From contig JALGQZ010000013.1 of assembly GCA_023105745.1 (NCBI GenBank), forward strand, positions 26,239,105 to 26,303,104: a DNA stretch of 64,000 nucleotides. Reading direction: 5' to 3'. Shown piece by piece: positions 11,496 to 23,565 of this stretch. The translations under genes and the position numbers were made by a program. The notes under the pieces are model-generated. The model did not search any database. It saw only the letters and a list, made by a program, of their open reading frames with translations, and was not told the origin of the DNA. Each line of letters starts with the position of its first letter. The stretch's first letter is position 1. The DNA is from Austropuccinia psidii. Lineage: Eukaryota; Basidiomycota; Pucciniomycetes; Pucciniales; Sphaerophragmiaceae.

Positions 11496-13398
11496 TGTGA
11501 GCCTTGAGGTATATTTTACATACCCAAATAGGCCACAATTATCTGAAAAATAAATTTTGAATTATGCATAACTCATAAGTCATGCATATATCCAAAATTC
11601 ATCATTTTTGATTTCAGAAATGATGAATAGCCTTTTATTGAGTAAGTAAATCCATGAATTTAAGACCAGATTTGGATTCTACACAAAAATTCACCTAGGG
11701 TAGCTCCATAGAGTGACCAAGCTCAAATTAACTCTTTGAAGTAGTAAAATGGAAAATACTTCAATACCAGATCATCAATACCACATAAAAGATCCGTGAA
11801 AATGTTTGTTTTTCTTAATTTCAGGCCAAAATAATGGGAAAGTGAGAAATCCCATGCTACATATACACTAAGAGTAGTGTTATGCATGCTTTGAGGACTT
11901 AATATCATGGTATTCTTACATGGACCTTTGGTAAACCCATAGTGGATATCTCACTTTAAGCTTAAATTGCTATTTTGACGTGAAAAGTAGGCAAGGGGGA
12001 CAAAAGACATCAAAGAGAGCCAGGGTACCCAACTTCTGAGGCCTCAGAGGCGTGGACAGCTCCACAACTTGGATCCATGGCTGATCTTGGCCTAATTGGT
12101 AAACTAGAACCCTTTGGGAACTTGGTTACCATGCCACAACTACTGTAAATCTTTACAAAATAGCAAATAACCTGCCATTTTGACGTGCCAAGGAGGTAAA
12201 GAGCTACTTAGACTCCTGTAACCACGTCAATTCTTAATGACTCTCCATGGATAAACCCCAAAAGAGTAATTAAAGCCCTTTTTGGACTTGTATCCATTGA
12301 TTTACCTCATAGCAACCAGTGAAACACTGATATTTGCAATTCTACGTAGAAATGAGGTAAAAACTTCAAAAATTCATTAAAAATACAATTCTGAATGAAT
12401 CTTTGTGAAGCTGTCAGGACTAATGGAGAACTGTATTATCTATGGTACAACCAAAAAGAATTACAGTTTTACTTACAGTCCATTTTTGACTATTCTACGT
12501 GAAACACTGAATCTTCAAAAATTCACAGTAATTACATCCTGTGATGAAATTGGCAATAACATTGATAAATTTGAGAAATCGATTATTATTCTGGAATAAA
12601 AAAAGATTTACAGATGTTACTCCTTTTATTCTTAACCATATTGGGGTTGGTAGTCACGTAAAAGCATCAATTAAGTAATTATGATAATCTTATGTGACAA
12701 CAGATGATACAATCAATAATCCAAAAAGGTTTATTGTTTTCTCACTCACTGTATTTTCAGTTTGCTCCATGGCACGCCTCTGTGAGCCATTGTTGACCTA
12801 AAAGAAGCCTCTTCTTGCTGTTTTTTCCAAATCATCATCATCTTATTATCATTTAAACCATTATTACCAACAAGTAAGTATTAGTTATAGCTATTCTTAA
12901 GTGCTTTAAATCTTTCATAATCAATCAGAAAGACATTAAATCATAGAATCCACCTATATATTGTTGTAATACTGTTATAAATCCATTTTGATCCTTAAAT
13001 CCACAATTCTTTGTCAAATCTCTCTACTTTATCTTTCAATAAGTTCTTTGGAATATTAGTGAGTGATTTAATTTGAATTCTCAAAGTTTTTCTCCAAAAT
13101 TAGTTTTCTTAAAGAATTACCATTATAATTATTCTTGCAAAAGATAATTATATATTAAAATAATTTTATTATTTTAATAAAATAAGTTTTTATTATTAAA
13201 ATCTTCTTGTAATTGATTCTTGTAGACATTTACTTGTTCACTTTTAAAATCACTAGTAGTGTTTAACACGTGAAAGAAATAATTTTTGATTATTTAATTG
13301 TGGTTATAATAATATTTTATTATTATATTTCATAAGAACAGACATAGTACTGTTGATTAATAGTAATATTATCATCAGTTTCATAGTCACATCTTACA
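11496..13398 (+). repeat. Solo LTR of a third family, inserted in the RNase H of element A
   Basis: A 1,903-bp TG...CA repeat starts TGTGAGCCTTGAGG and ends CACATCTTACA. It is flanked by ATGCC on both sides (11491-11495 and 13399-13403), and the pol frame continues as [14 protein letters not shown] across it. Its ends resemble the B/C LTR ends but the interior differs, so it represents a related element with no coding copy in the window. Short ORFs inside it are not convincing as genes. Confidence 0.88.
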
Positions 13399-15445
13399 AT
13401 GCCAGACTTCAAGCTTCCCTTTAAACTTTACATTGATGCATCAGGGGATGGGCTTGGTGCTGCACTTCATCAAATCCAAATTTTAAATGATAAACCTGTT
13501 GAAGGGCCCATATGTTTCATATCCAGGCAAATCAAACCAGCTGAAGCCAGATATGGAGCAAGTCGGATGGAGTGCTTATGCCTTGTTTTGGTTTTAAAAA
13601 AACTCAATTACTTTATTGAGGGATTTGTTTTTGAAGTAATAACATATTGTACCACTGTTAAATCACTTTTAAACATGAAAACACCCAACAGACATATGCT
13701 CAGATGGCAAATAGCCATACAAGAGTATAGGGGCAATACGACTATTTTCATAAAGATGAGAATATTCATAAAAATGCAAATGGGCTAACCAGATGGCCAT
13801 TACCAAATAATATTGATAATCCTGCTTATGTGCCAGAAGAAGCTTCCCCATCGATCCCAATAGAAGGAATAAGTGTTACAGACTTGAACACCACCTTCTT
13901 AAAAAAAGTAATAAACAGTTACACACAAGATAAGAATTGTAGGATCTTATTCCAATTACTTAACAAATACTGTAAAGACAACCATCTAATACATGCCTTG
14001 GATTAAGGATGGAAGAAATCCTATTATGAGAGGATATTTCACCTACTGGATGGTATACTTTACCACAGGACCAAGCACACATGTGCAATGACAGTTGTGG
14101 AAAGGTAATTAATCAATCTTGTACTGAAAGAATGCCATGACAGCCCCTTTCCAGGACATCTGTCTGAAGACAAAACAAGAGAAAAAAGTAGATACCCGCA
14201 TATGGTGTCCAATGTGGCAGAACAATATTGCAGAGTATTGAAAAACCTGTGACAGATGTCAAAAGGCAAATAAATCTGCAGCGAAAAGACTTGGAAATAT
14301 GATCAAAATCCAAGAACCCAGAAGACCTTGGGAAATTGTCCATATGGATTGAGTAGCTGGCCTACCAGCAGGAGGTTACAGATGTTAAATGATTTCCTAG
14401 TGATCATAGACAGATTCAGTAAACCTCCAATCCTTCTACCATGTCAAAAAGATGATACAGCCATGGATACGGCTCTTCTAATATGGGATAGAGTAGAATC
14501 ATGGACTGGCATATTCACAAATATCATTGGTGACAGGGATCCCAAATTCACTTCAGCAGTGTGGACAAATCTTCACCAATTATTTGGCACTAAATTGTCT
14601 TTCTCTACAGCCTACCACCCACAAACTGATGGTCTAGCTGAAAGGATGATACAAACCTTAGAAGACATGGTGAGACGATTTTGTGCATATGGCCTTGAAT
14701 TCACAGATTGTGATGGATTCACTCATGAGTGGTGTACTCTTCTACAGGCACTATAATTGGCATATAAGACATCAATTCATGCCAGTACCAATCAAACTCC
14801 TGCTATTTTAGAAGAGGGATTGAATCCCAAGTTACCCCAAGATTCTTGAAGAAACTATTTGGCTGAAATACATCCTACAGCTTCCAGCTTCAAAGGAATG
14901 CTAGACAGAGCTAGAAAGCATGCAGTACAATGCATGGAAGACTCATTTGCACATGCTAAAGATAAATGGGACAAATCACATGCCACTCCAGATTTCAAAG
15001 TGGGGGATTTAGTACTAGTATCCACCACCAACTTCAATAACATCAAAGGATGTAAAAACCTCCAAGACTTCTTTCATGCTTGTTTTTTATTAAAACCCTC
15101 CATGGAGAAAATTCTGTTGAAGTAGAATTATCTTGAGAACTTAGTAATAAGCATCCTACATTTCCAGTGAGCTTGATAAAGTCATATAAATCTAGTGATG
15201 CTGAAAGGTTTCCCTTCAGGAATAACGTTCCCCAAGTTATACCTCCTATTGAGGCATCTGGTATTAAGAAGATTACCAAAGTTCTTAAAGAAAGAAAATT
15301 AAGAACCAAAAAAGTAAGGGAATACCTTTTTAGGTACAGTGACCCGACTTGTGAAGATAAATGGTTAGAAGAAAAGGACATACCTGAAGCTACCAAACTT
15401 CTCAGAAGATTAAGACATACTAGAAATAACAATATTACGAAGTAA
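13399..15445 (+). pseudogene. RNase H, integrase and chromodomain region of element A
   Basis: RNase H ([31 protein letters not shown]), a tether region ([14 protein letters not shown] type), the integrase zinc finger (ECHDSPFPGHLSED, then CDRCQKANK), the DDE core ([31 protein letters not shown]) and the chromodomain ([22 protein letters not shown]) follow in the usual order. They lie in several frames with stops, for example near 13786, 14003, 14106, 14350, 14755, 14848 and 15123. The end at 15443-15445 coincides with the stop used by D. It is dead sequence. Confidence 0.88.
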
Positions 15446-15453
15446 TATCCTTT

Positions 15454-15468
15454 TTTAGGGGGATGAAA
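15454..15468 (+). other. Polypurine tract of element A
   Basis: An AGGGGGATGAAA purine run directly precedes the 3' LTR, in the same place as in D, G and F. Confidence 0.6.
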
Positions 15469-17279
15469 TGTGTGCCTTAGAGGTATTTTCATATACCCAA
15501 AAGACCACAAACAAAAAATTAATATACAAAGATAAATAAAATAAATTTATTTATATTATTAAAATAAGAACTAAAATATGAATATAAATTTATATACAAA
15601 ATCAAAAACTTAATTATAATCTAAAAATATGAATACATTCAATTTGAAATTGTAAAAACACATTTTTACTTCAAAAAATTAAGTAAAAATGAATTTTCAA
15701 CAAAATTACCCAAAGTAAAATAATTTTGGAAAAAAGTTAAATAAAATTTATCATAACTTTTTTATCTAAAAAAACATATAAAATTAATACCACCATTGGA
15801 TTCCTTATAAAAATTAGGTGGGCTGACCTCTGAGTGAAATTTGTGTAACTCAACTCTAAATAAGCTTAAATTAAGTTTTCTGTATTTTCTGTATAAAATT
15901 TGGGAATACTCAAAACCTTAATTTAATTCACATCACATGTAGTGTTAATCATCAAATTCTGTGTTACAATTGAGGTGTTGTGTATATTTTAGAAGTTATG
16001 AGGAATTGAAGTATTTTCAATTGAATTAAATTGAATTGTCAAAATGTGCGCGTGTATTACATGAGTGAACTTTGATTTACATATGAGGTGTCAATTATTA
16101 CAGTAGTTTACTGACAAAACTCAATTGAATTACATATGTAAATTGTAAGTATAATACATGATGAGGAATTAAAGGGAGGAATAAAATTGGAAAGATTAAA
16201 TTTGGGGGGGAAGGAACTTTAGCTCTAAGGGGGAGCCAGACCCCCAAAGTCCTTGCTGACAGGAGTGAGATGTCAAAATCCACGCAAAGGTTCATCACGT
16301 TTGGCCTGGAATTGAGTCACAGGGTCTGTGACTCAATTGATGATGAGGTTTTGACACCAACCAGGGCGGTTTTAACTGTTGCCAAGAGGGTAAAGCTACA
16401 CTTAAGAGAAAACAATCTTAGTAAAAGGAGCTTTAAGTAGTTTCTAGGTCCCTTACACTCATTCTGACCTGTTTTGAAGGCTCTAGGACAGGTATTACTA
16501 TAGTAATGGCTGATTTCACGGTCTAAAATGGCTAAAACCATCCCTTTTGTGGTCTAAACCAGGGTTCAATGATGCCATAGTTGCCTTTTCTGTTGTCAGA
16601 GTGTTTTCCACGACTGAAAAGAGCAAATTTCACTTTTGGAGTAAGAAAATTGATGAATATAAAAGAATGTCTTCTTTGCCCACTTTTCTCTTCATGTTAT
16701 AATCTTTTCCTCTTATAATTAGTTTAAACATTGTTAAACCAATCCATAAAAGATTCCAACCAACCTTCATATATCATTTTGAGCCTTCTAGCCACGCTAT
16801 CAAATCATTATAACAGTTTTTTGTAACTCTTATAGTCATTTTTACCCCTGAACCACCCCAAAAGTGAATTAAAGCATCTTTCCTCACTGTTAGCTTTGTC
16901 ACTTTGTTTCCAAATTCATTCTGGTCACTCCTGGGCATGTTTTCTCTTTAAATATCTTTTTAAAGACTTTTTTCTTCAATTAATTGCTTGCAGCTCTTTG
17001 CTCAATTGATTCCAATTGAAATTTCTCTTGAAGAAATTTCTTTTGTAGCCTTAAATACCTCTTGTAGAGTATTTTTGGATAAATCTTTATTGTTGGTAAA
17101 ACAATAAATCTTTATAATATTATTAATTTATACATATAAAGTTAAAACAATGAATTTGGTGTGTTTTCCCTTAAAACTACTATCTCTTACTATTTTGAAT
17201 TATATTTCACCTTATACAAATTTTGAGTACAGGAAAATTACTTGATTTTTTAGTCAAAGTTTCATATCCACACCTTACA
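15469..17279 (+). repeat. 3' LTR of element A
   Basis: An A/D-family LTR of 1,811 bp starts TGTGTGCCTTAGAGG (the family has TGTGAGCC, so one base has changed) and ends CACACCTTACA. It is clearly diverged from D's LTRs, consistent with an old insertion. Confidence 0.88.
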
Positions 17280-18210
17280 GGGACCCTTTAGGCCCCTTTT
17301 GGCCTCAATCCAACAAGTTCAAAAGGGGCCAAGGGGGCCTATCAGTGGGCCCACTTGATCCCATTTTTTGGCCCGACTCCCTGAAGACCCAGGAAAACCA
17401 TTTCATGGCCTCAAATCCCAGGGGACCCAAAATGACCATAGGGGATTTCTCCCCTCAAGACTTTAACCATTTCCTCTTTAAGTCACCTTCATAAAGGGGT
17501 TTCCCCTCAAGATAAGGGAACCCCCCAGCTTCAACTGAAATTGGACTCATCTTGTGGGAACCAAGGATGGTACATATATGGTAGTATATACCATTGTGTA
17601 CCATTTTTCCTCAGCAATCCAATGGTGATGAGCTCAGGACCAAATTACGTCATTCCAACTCCAGTCCTCAAACCCATCACCCATCTCAGAAAAAGACTTC
17701 TCAGCCATTCAGTCTTTCAATCCCTGGTGGATACCAGAAGACCATTCAAGGACACCAACCACCTGGCTCTGCAGGAGTTGGGTTGTACTTTATTTCAGGA
17801 TTTATTCAAGGGAATTTTCAAGAGGTTATCAAGCAGTCAAATAATTTTTCAAGAGATCAAGTACTTTAGTATGCCTTGGGCAACTCAATTAGCCCATACA
17901 GGCTGTATTCAAGCAAGCTGTATGGCCTTGGCCCTTTTGGGCCAATTTGTATTTAACTGTTGTAGTTCTCTCACACAGTTCAATTCTTAAGATTGCCAGA
18001 TCTTCATTTACCCAAAACAGTCAATACAGCTGGGGATCAACCCTCCAGGATCAGTCTCTCAACTTTTCACATATACTGGCTACCCTTTCTTCCCTGGGGG
18101 CTTTTTCCCAGTTAATTGATATATTGGATTTTTTTATCCTTATTTTCTTTCCATTTATTAAAGTGAATACTTATAATCTTAACCCAGTCATTTTCACCTC
18201 TTCAACGTTT
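17280..18210. other. Unassigned stretch between elements A and G
   Basis: The sequence between two LTR borders is less AT-rich than its surroundings, with runs of G and C and a short inverted pair around AGGCCCCTTTTGGCCTC (17290-17340). The overlapping ORFs at 17541-17990 and 17594-17869 have no motif I recognise. It could be host DNA, or the end of another repeat without a recognisable partner. Confidence 0.4.
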
Positions 18211-20007
18211 TGTAAGGTGTGGTTATGAAGCTTTGATAAAATATCCAGTACTTTTCCTGTCCTCAAAATTTGTATTAGGGAAATTATTTAAAAATAGTAA
18301 GAAATTGTATTTTTAAAGAGAAAACATGCTAATTTTATTATTTTTAACTTTGTCAGTATAAAACAATAATATAATTAAAATTGATTGTTTTACCAACAAT
18401 AAATATTTTTCCAAAAATACTCTACAAGAGATATTTAAGGCTACAAAAGAAACTTCTTCAAGAGCAATTTCAATTGGAATTAATTGAGCAAAGAGCTGCA
18501 AGCAATTAATTAAAGAACAAAGTCTTTAAAAAGATATTTAAAGAGAAAAACACGCTCAAAAGTGACCAGAGTTCATTTGGAAACAAAGTGCCAAAGCTAA
18601 CAGTGATGAAAGAAGCTTTAATTCACTTTTGGGGTGGTTCAAGGGTAAAAATGATTATACGACTTACAAAAAATGATCATAACAATTTTATCACATGGTT
18701 AAAAGGTTTAAAATTATATGAAAAGGGTGGTTGGAATCTTCTATTGATTGGTTTAACAGTGTTTAAACTAATTATAAAAGTAAAAGTGGGGCAAACAAGA
18801 CATTCTTTTTTATCCATCGATTTTCTTACTCCAAAAGTGAAATTTACTTTTTTTCAATCGTGGAAAACACTGTGACAACAGAAAATTCAATTATGGCATC
18901 ATTGAACACTAGTTTGGACCAAAAAAGGGCTGGCTTTGGCCATTTTAGACCCTTAAATCAACTATCACTATAGTAATACCTGGCCTAAAGCCTTCAAAAC
19001 ACGTCAGAATGAGTGTAAAAGACATAGAAGCCAGTTAAAACTGTTTTTACTAAGATTTTTTTATCTTAAGGGTAGTCTTACCCTCTTGCCAACAGTTACA
19101 ACTACCATGGTTGGTATCAAAATCTCATCATCAATTGAGTCACAGACCCTGTGACTCAGTTCTGGGCCAAAAGTAATGAACGTTTGCATGTATTTTGACA
19201 TCTCATGCCTGTCAGCGAGGAGTTTGGGGGTCTGGCTCCCCCTTAGACCTAGAGCTCCTTTTCCCCCAAATTTAATCTTTCCAATTTATTTTTTCCTTTA
19301 AGTCCTCATCATGTATTATACTTACAATTTACATATGCAATTCAATTGAGTTATACAGTACACTACTGTATTAATTGACACCTCATATGTAAATCAAAGC
19401 TCACTTATGTAATACATGCACACATTTTGACAATTCAATTGAATTCAATTGAAAATACTTCAATTCCTCATAACTTCTAAAATATACACAACACCTCAAT
19501 TTTAACACAAAATTTGATGATTAACACTACATTTGATGTGCAGTATATTAGGGTTTTGAGTATTTTCAACTTTTATACAGAAAATACAAAAAACTTAATT
19601 TAAGCTTATTTAGAGTTGAGTTACAAATATTTCACTCAGAGGTGACCCCACCTAATTGTTTATGAGAAATAAAATGGTGGAATAAAGTTTATATTTTCAT
19701 TTTTTTCAATAAAAAGATATGATTAAACATGTTTAGCTTTTTTTCTGAAATTATTTTATTTTGGTTAATTCTGTTAAAAATTGATTTTTACTTAATTTTT
19801 TCAAGTAGAAATGTGTTTTTACAATTTTCAAATTTAATTTATTTTTATTCTTAGATTATAATTGAATTTCTTTATTATGTATATGCATTCATATTTATAT
19901 TTTAATTTTAATTTTAATAATGTAAATAAATTTATTTTATTTAGGTTTGTATATTAATTTTTTGTTTGTGGTCTTTTGGGTATATGAAAATACCTGTAAG
20001 GCTCACA
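18211..20007 (-). repeat. 3' LTR of element G
   Basis: A 1,797-bp A/D-type LTR in minus orientation starts TGTAAGGTGTGG and ends AAGGCTCACA on the plus strand. Its plus strand has an open 95-codon version of the LTR antisense ORF at 18588-18875. Confidence 0.92.
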
Positions 20008-20025
20008 TTTCCTCCCCCTAAAAAA

Positions 20026-23000
20026 AGAATATTACTCTGTAATATTGTTATTTCTAGTGTGTATGAATCTTCCAGCAAGTTTTGTAGCTTCAGGTATGTC
20101 CATTTCTTCTAATCATTCCTCTTCACAAGTTGGGTCACTGTACCTAACAAGGTATTCCCTTACTTTTTTGGTTCTTAATTTTCTTTCTTTAAGAACTTTG
20201 GTAATCGTCTTAATACCAGATGCCTCAATAGGAGGTATAGCTTGGGGAACGTTATTCCTGAAGGGAAACCTTCCAGCATCACTAGATTTATATGGCTTTA
20301 TCAAGCTCACTGGAAATGTAGGATGCTTATTACTAAGTTCTCAAGACAGTTCTACTTCAACAGAATTTTCTCCATGGAGGATTTTAATAACAAACAATCA
20401 TGAAAGGATTCTTGGAGCTTTTTAAATCCTTTGATGTTATTGAAGTTGGTGGTGGATACTAGTACTAAATCCCCCACTTTGAAATCTGGAGTTGCATGTC
20501 ATTTGTCCCATTTATCTTTAGCATAAGAAATTTAGTCTTCCATGCATCATACTGCATGCTTTCTAGATCTGTCTAGCATTCCTTTAAAGCTGAAAGCTGT
20601 AGGATGTATTTCAATCAAATCCTTTCTTCAAGAATCTTGGGGTAGCTTGGGATTCCATCCCTTTTCTAGAATAGCGAAAGTTTGATTAGTACTGGCATGA
20701 ATTGATGTGTTATATGCCAATTATAATTCTGGTAGAAGAGTACACCAATCATGAGTGAATCCATCACAATCTTTGAATTCAAGGCCATATGCTCAAACTC
20801 TTCGCACCATGTCTTTCAAGGTTTGTATCATCCTTTCAGCTAGACCATCAGCTTATGGGTGGTAGGCTGTAGAGAAAGATAATTTAGTGCCAAATAATTG
20901 GTGAAGATTTGTCCACAGTCCTGAAGTGAATTTGGGATCCCTGTCACCAATTATAGTTGTGAATATGCCAGTCCATGATTCTACTCTATTCCATATTAGA
21001 ACAGCCGTATCCATGGCTGTATCATCTTTGTGACATGATAAAAGGATTGGGTTTTACTTAATCTGTCTACAATCACTAGGCAAGCATTATAGCATCTGTC
21101 ACCTCCTGGTGGTAGGCCAGTTACCCAATCCATATGGACAATTTCCCAAGGTCTGCTGGGGCCTTGGATTTTCATCATAATTCCAAGTCTTTTGCCTGTG
21201 GATTTTCTTGCCTTTTGACATCTGTCACAGGTTTTGCAATACTCTGCAACATCTTTCTTCCACATTGGCCACCATATTCAGGTCTTTACTTTTTTCTCTT
21301 GTTTTGTCTTCAGACAGATGTCCTGAAATGTGGCTGTCATGGCATTCTTTCAGTACAAGATTCATTAATGACCTTTCCACAACTGTCATGACACATGTGT
21401 GCTTGGTCCTGTGGTAAATTATACCATCCAGTAGGTGAAATCTCCCTTCATCATAAGATTTCTTCCATGCTTCATCCAAGGCTTGTATTAGAGAGTTTTC
21501 TTTACAGTCTTTGTTAATTAATTGGCATATAATGCTACAATTCTTATCTTGAGTGTAGATGTTTCTTAATTATTCAGCGAAGGTGGTGTTCAAGTCTGTA
21601 ACACTTATTCCTTCTATTGGGATCTGTGGCAAAGCTTCTTCTGGAACATAAGCAGGATTATCAATTATTTTTGATAATGGCCATCTGCTTAGTCCATCCG
21701 CATTTTTATGAATATTCCCATCTTTCTGAACAATAGTCATATTTCCCCTATACTCTTGTATGGCTATTTGCCATCTGAGCATATGTCTGTTGGGTGGTTT
21801 CATGTTTAAATGTGATTCAACAGCGGTGAAATCTGTTATTACTTCAAACGCACATCCTTCCAGAAAGTAATTGAGTTTTTCTAAATTCCAAACAAGGCAT
21901 CAACACTGCATCTGACTTGCTCCATCTCTGGCTTCAGTTGGATTGATCTGCCTGGATATAAAACATATGGGTCCTTCCACAGGTTTATCATTGATAATCT
22001 GGACTTGATCAAGTGCAGCACCAATTCCATCTCCTGATGCATCAATATAAAGCTTGAAAGGTAGCTTAAAGTCTGGCATCAGTAAGAGTGGAGAAGTGGT
22101 CAAGGCTTTGACTCTGTCAACAATCATGTCAAATACTGTTTCTTTGTCACATAATTTGTAGAGAGGTCTTTCTATGGATGCAAAATCTTTGATATGTTTC
22201 CTTTAATATCCTGCAAACCCCAAAAATGACTTAATTTCCTTCTTATTCTGAGGCATATGTTTCAGAAATACTGCTACAACTTTGTTTTTGACAATTCCAA
22301 GGGATAAACCACATACTAAATTTCCCAGTGCTTTAAGCTCTTTAAATCCAAAATGGCATTTCTTTAAGGAAATTTTCATGTTGACGGATTGTATTTTTGT
22401 CAAAACTCTGGATAAACTGTACACATGTTCTTCCCAAGTTTTGGAATAGACAATAATGTCACCAATGTAAGTGATTAACCATCCTTCTGAAAGCTCTTCT
22501 GGGAAAATTTCATTCATCATTCTTTGGAAGTGTGAAGGTGCATTTTTGATTCCAAAAGGCATCCTCCAATATTCATAAACTCCACAATTAACAATAATTC
22601 TTAAGTATTTCCTTGCTCTTGGTGTGACTGTATTTTGATGAAATCCTTTAAGGGCATCCATAGTGCTTATATACACTGCTTGAGAGATTTGGGTGAGGAC
22701 AATTTGGATTTTTTGTATTGAATACCTGTCTGGAACAGTGTAAGTGTTCAGAGCTCTAAAGTCCTCAACCATTCTAGATTTTTCATTATGCCATTCCACT
22801 ATGACTGTTGTGGTTATCTCTACTTCTTCATTGTGGCCAACCTTTTTTATTACACCAAGATCTGAGAGTTCTTTAATATGAATTTCTAGAGCTTCTCTTG
22901 ATTTAGGACTTGCTGGATATGTAGTTCTTCATAAGCGTGGTGGATAAGGTCTTTCAATATTAAGGATGATGTTAGCTTCATGACCAATAATTGCTTCCAA

Positions 23001-23084
23001 AGGGTCTTTTTCTGATGTCAATTCTCCTCTGTGGTCATATAAAATGGCAGAAAGTCATTTTCCTGATTATCAGTAAGATGAAGG
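20026..23084 (-). pseudogene. pol pseudogene of element G
   Basis: Chromodomain (20113-20310), integrase DDE core and zinc finger (20.8-21.45 kb), tether (21570-21803), RNase H (21900-22127) and RT (22203-22799) are all recognisable on the minus strand but lie in different frames. The RT catalytic motif reads ITYIGDIIVYSKTW, so one of the two metal-binding aspartates is glycine. Stops and frameshifts separate all the pieces. It is the same family as D, by block-for-block similarity. Confidence 0.9.
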
Positions 23085-23565
23085 TGTGAGCCTTTGAGAT
23101 ATGACCACATACCCAAGAAGGTCACAAGAAAGACTCAGAATAATTATACCTCTAAGATAATTATACTAAAATTACTCACAATAATTATACATTAAAAATA
23201 ATTACTTCAAAAATACAAAAATACCATAAATTGGTACAAAAATTGGTTTAACTTAAAAACCAATGAATCAACATGTGAAATAAATTATACCATTGGATTC
23301 CCCATGGTAAAATACACATATACCATTTTTATGGCATATCTGTAAAGTCAATATTTAATGAGTTATAAGGAATAATACCTTATAAAAACCATAAATCCTT
23401 ATTTATTTCAAACACCAATGAAACAACATGTGAAATAAATTTTACCATTGGATTCCCCATGAAAATTCACACATAAAACAATTAATGAGCTAATTTCCAA
23501 AGTTAATACTTAAGGAATTGACCTGAATATATGCACTTTTTTGGTCAACACATATATCCAAGGAT
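23085..23565 (+). repeat. 5' LTR of element C, first part
   Basis: The first 481 bp of a B/C-type LTR starts TGTGAGCCTTTGAG. It stops at AAGGAT, where element B starts with another copy of the same LTR beginning. The missing remainder resumes at 34197 with AGGATCATAGC. Confidence 0.93.

Larger units (their letters stand above)
2803..17279 (+). mobile_element. Element A: old, decayed Ty3/Gypsy retrotransposon with four nested insertions
   Basis: A plus-strand element of the same family as D. Its parts in order are: truncated 5' LTR (2803-3336), primer-site region, accessory ORF, gag, protease, RT, RNase H, integrase, chromodomain, polypurine tract and 3' LTR (15469-17279). The coding parts carry many stops and frameshifts and none is intact. 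It has been interrupted by element F in its 5' LTR, a palindromic DNA transposon in the protease-RT region (6533-8496), a minus-strand solo LTR in the RT motif (9236-11076) and a plus-strand solo LTR in RNase H (11496-13398). At each of the three internal sites the flanking pol sequence resumes exactly after the duplication, which fixes the borders. The base after the element is 17280. Confidence 0.88.
18211..23084 (-). mobile_element. Element G: decayed minus-strand Gypsy of the A/D family, truncated by element C
   Basis: The 3' LTR lies at the left (18211-20007), with a polypurine tract beside it (20008-20025 on the plus strand, mostly pyrimidines). Reading leftwards from 23084, pol then runs in the order RT, RNase H, integrase, chromodomain. 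At 23084 the sequence stops inside the region before RT, and the 5' LTR of element C begins (TGTGAGCC). The rest of G should lie beyond the right-hand end of C, which is not in this window. The five bases left of the G LTR are CGTTT, and the matching duplication cannot be checked. Confidence 0.88.

Noticed and set aside
3540..17279. RIP as the cause of the decay of A and G
   Set aside because: Damage is mixed (indels, transversions, nested insertions), and I did not see a predominance of CpA to TpA change. A quantitative dinucleotide count would be needed to revisit this.
17541..17990. A 149-codon ORF between elements A and G
   Set aside because: A second frame over the same bases is equally open, the composition is that of non-coding sequence and no motif is present. 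It is left as unassigned DNA.
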